NCBI GenBank assembly: GCA_036785325.1
Contig: JAXIVH010000168.1
Location: forward strand, 153,904-217,903
DNA length: 64,000 bases
Direction of reading: 5' to 3'
Source of the DNA: Urophycis tenuis
Lineage: Eukaryota; Chordata; Actinopteri; Gadiformes; Phycidae
The first letter of the stretch is position 1, and every line of letters begins with the position of its first letter. Positions 61,778 through 64,000 of this stretch are shown piece by piece. Under the pieces are notes generated by a model. The model was not told where the DNA came from. It ran no database searches and saw only the letters and a program-made list of their open reading frames with translations. The position numbers and the translations under genes are program-made.

Positions 61778-64000
61778 GAGGAAGAGGAGAGCTTATTGGT
61801 TACTAGTTCCAGAATATTACCTTTTAGCAGGACAACTCAAATAAACCTTTTATGAACACCAGTGTCAGAACATAATGCTGCCAATAAGGCATTTGCTAGT
61901 TTTTTCATAATGAAAAAAAGCAAATGCCGAGCTAGCAATCACCAGGCACAGCGTCAAGGATGTGCAAGGCTCCGCTCATCATGTGTGCAATCCACAGTTT
62001 CCATGGAGATACATTCATTTTGTGCGCCAGCAACTCTGCCTGCCACGAGGACCACTAGCGTGAGCTAGCTAGCTAGCGAGGACCCATATTCAACAGACAC
62101 TGAAGTGTACTGAAGCCAGAAGCTCGTTCCCAAGGGCTTTGCGTGGCAGCTGCACTGTAAACGAAAACCAACCACTGCATCACAGTGTCCCAGTGACCTT
62201 CTCCAGAGCTACAACTGATCTGTTCACCTGTCCGTCATGCTACGCTACGACCACCCTGCGTAACCTGGCTAGAAACCAGTTTTAAAACCCCATAAAATAT
62301 GATAGCGGTGGAATCGCATTGCTATTCAATACTCTCTGCCCCTGGAACATGGTGTATTTGTTCTTCGAAATCATACTCGTGTTGCAAGGGATCAAGGAAG
62401 AGTACAAGAGGAGTAGGTTGTGCAGGCTGTGTAATCATTCCCCTTTTAAGAGAAAAGACTCCACTGAACACACAGCGCTATAATTGGCCCTCATATGAAG
62501 CGACCCTCATCCATGAGTTAGCAGCAGATCCCTCCTTCCTGGTAAGCGGCTCTGACATTCCCTTGCCAATAGCACAATGGCGCAGGACGCGTGACGTCAC
62601 AGGCTGTAAGTGAAGGACCAGAGAGCACAACCTATAGAAAGATGCTCCGTGGCCGATAAGGGGTATATGTGGACGGCCAGATCCAACAAAGCTATGTTTA
62701 ATCATCTTCTAAGGAACAAATAGTTGACCACGATGCACGATTAAATCAAGCTAATTTTGTTTTATTGGAATATAGAGCTGAATTTGACTAACACAAATCA
62801 CAAAAGATGGATAGTTAGACGTGTCGATTATCCTCTTACTACACGAGAAAGGGTTTTACAAATGACAAATATAGAGAGATCATATAAAGGAAAACTGGAG
62901 CCACAAATAAATATTATCCTACCTATTATCCTATTGTCCCAAAATGTGGAAACCTCTTTGGGATAAAGCATAAATGCCCTTTATCGTGTAATGTCAACAA
63001 ATGTTGGATGAAGACTAATTTCATTAATGTCACAAAGGTGTTTGTAGGAGCCGGACTGAAACCTATCTCGTTAGCCCCGGTTATGGATGCCCGCGCCTGG
63101 TTTCCGCTGTGCAGTGTGAATAGTTGTAGACGACGTAGCCTCGTTCTCCCCTGTCATCAAGTGAACCCTCGGAGTAGCAGAGGTAAGGGATTCCCCCTGG
63201 TGCCGAGTCCACACCCTTCGCTACCGGGCCGAGTTTGGACCGCACTGACATGACAGATCGTTGGAGGGGCCCAGCTTCCCTTCCATGCTATAGGTCACCA
63301 TGACGACACTATTCCAAAATCAGGAGTGGTTGGATTTTTGTAGGTCACGCAAAATCCTGACTACAGCGAGGACACAGGCCCCTTTGAAGCTGTGCTTCAT
63401 AAAATGTCGACTTAAGTGTAGTTCATGTAGGCTTGTGGTCGGCGGTTGTACAAAAACATTTTCTTTTCAAATTGCAGTGTGACAGAAAGTGTAATTTGAC
63501 TAATCCAGCTGACACGTCCACATTATGAAATGTCAGAGTCCACAACAGGGAGCACCAATGGACTAACAGCTTAATCCAACACCAGCCAGGCAGTGGTCCT
63601 GAATGATACTACATGATTTTGTCTTGTTGGTGGGAAATATTCAAAAATATAATAAAAATAAGTCACAAGAATTGTCCCTACATCTATAAAGAAAGTGGTT
63701 CTGAATGGGGTACACAAACGGTTGCAGAAGCAACAGAATAATGTGATGGGATGTGAACAATCATCTGAAAAGCCCCAAACAATTAGCACAACAGAAGAAA
63801 AATACAAAACCCCACAACCAAATGTGCTCCTATTGACTCACTGCAATATGACAAAGAATATTCTAGAGAGATTCTACTGCCTCCTACGTTTGTTAGGAGT
63901 AGGCTACGGAGCTGTTACTATGCTCCGTATAAGACCCATTCATTTCATCCAAATCGTCTTTCTCGTCATTCAACATCTTTGAACACAAATCTCTAAGGTT
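61778..64000 (-). other. YWHAG intron 1, incomplete
   Basis: No sequence matching the reverse complement of the expected first coding exon was found here. The stretch has mixed composition, with a small GCTAGCTAGCTAGC palindromic run at 62062-62076. A large first intron is usual for this gene. Confidence 0.5.

Noticed and set aside
61064..61855. A 263-codon plus-strand open frame
   Set aside because: It is the antisense of the YWHAG exon. The strong codon constraint of 14-3-3 on the minus strand keeps this frame open; its translation is leucine/valine-rich without a domain.

Overview
The window is nuclear DNA from a teleost fish. Every gene is of vertebrate type, with introns and GT-AG (once GC-AG) splice sites. 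An odorant receptor of the fish type (OR131-2-like) is present, as are LINE and tRNA-SINE debris of teleost kind and long perfect dinucleotide repeats. The heavy microsatellite load recalls cod-like genomes, but I cannot name the species. I see nothing prokaryotic, no CRISPR array and no operon.

Layout, left to right. 1-1360: decayed Ty3/gypsy-type gag-pol fragment on the minus strand, running off the left edge. 4075-4998 (+): intact single-exon odorant receptor. 6339-15104 (+): P4HA3 (collagen prolyl 4-hydroxylase alpha-3), 13 coding exons, about 547 aa, with a MITE and a perfect palindrome in its introns. 17640-35411 (+): C2CD3 (centriole elongation and ciliogenesis factor), 33 coding exons, about 2235 aa. 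36961-41082 (+): a mitochondrial uncoupling protein, most likely UCP3, six coding exons, 311 aa, one GC-AG intron. 43204-44939 (-): VPS37D-like ESCRT-I subunit, four exons, about 276 aa. 46288-52324 (+): CAMKK1, 16 coding exons, about 492 aa. 54940-55790 (+): decayed LINE. 61115-61771 (-): main coding exon of YWHAG (14-3-3 gamma); its first coding exon lies beyond the right edge.

The exon models were built by hand: splice sites were chosen so that reading phase and family conservation agree. The summed coding lengths of all four large models and UCP divide by three with no internal stop. The genes do not form a pathway. They are a conserved neighbourhood: P4HA3, C2CD3 and UCP3 are close neighbours on human 11q13.4, while VPS37D and YWHAG are both on human 7q11.23. 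The stretch between UCP and VPS37D is therefore a junction between two blocks separated in human.

I did not find a novel biological system. The best second-look items are the GC-AG intron in UCP, the 41-bp palindrome and the MITE in P4HA3, a SINE sharing its tail with an L2-like LINE, TG repeats lying against two CAMKK1 splice acceptors, a frame-neutral 51-nt exon near the CAMKK1 C-terminus, and an orphan promoter-like cluster near 58.2 kb.
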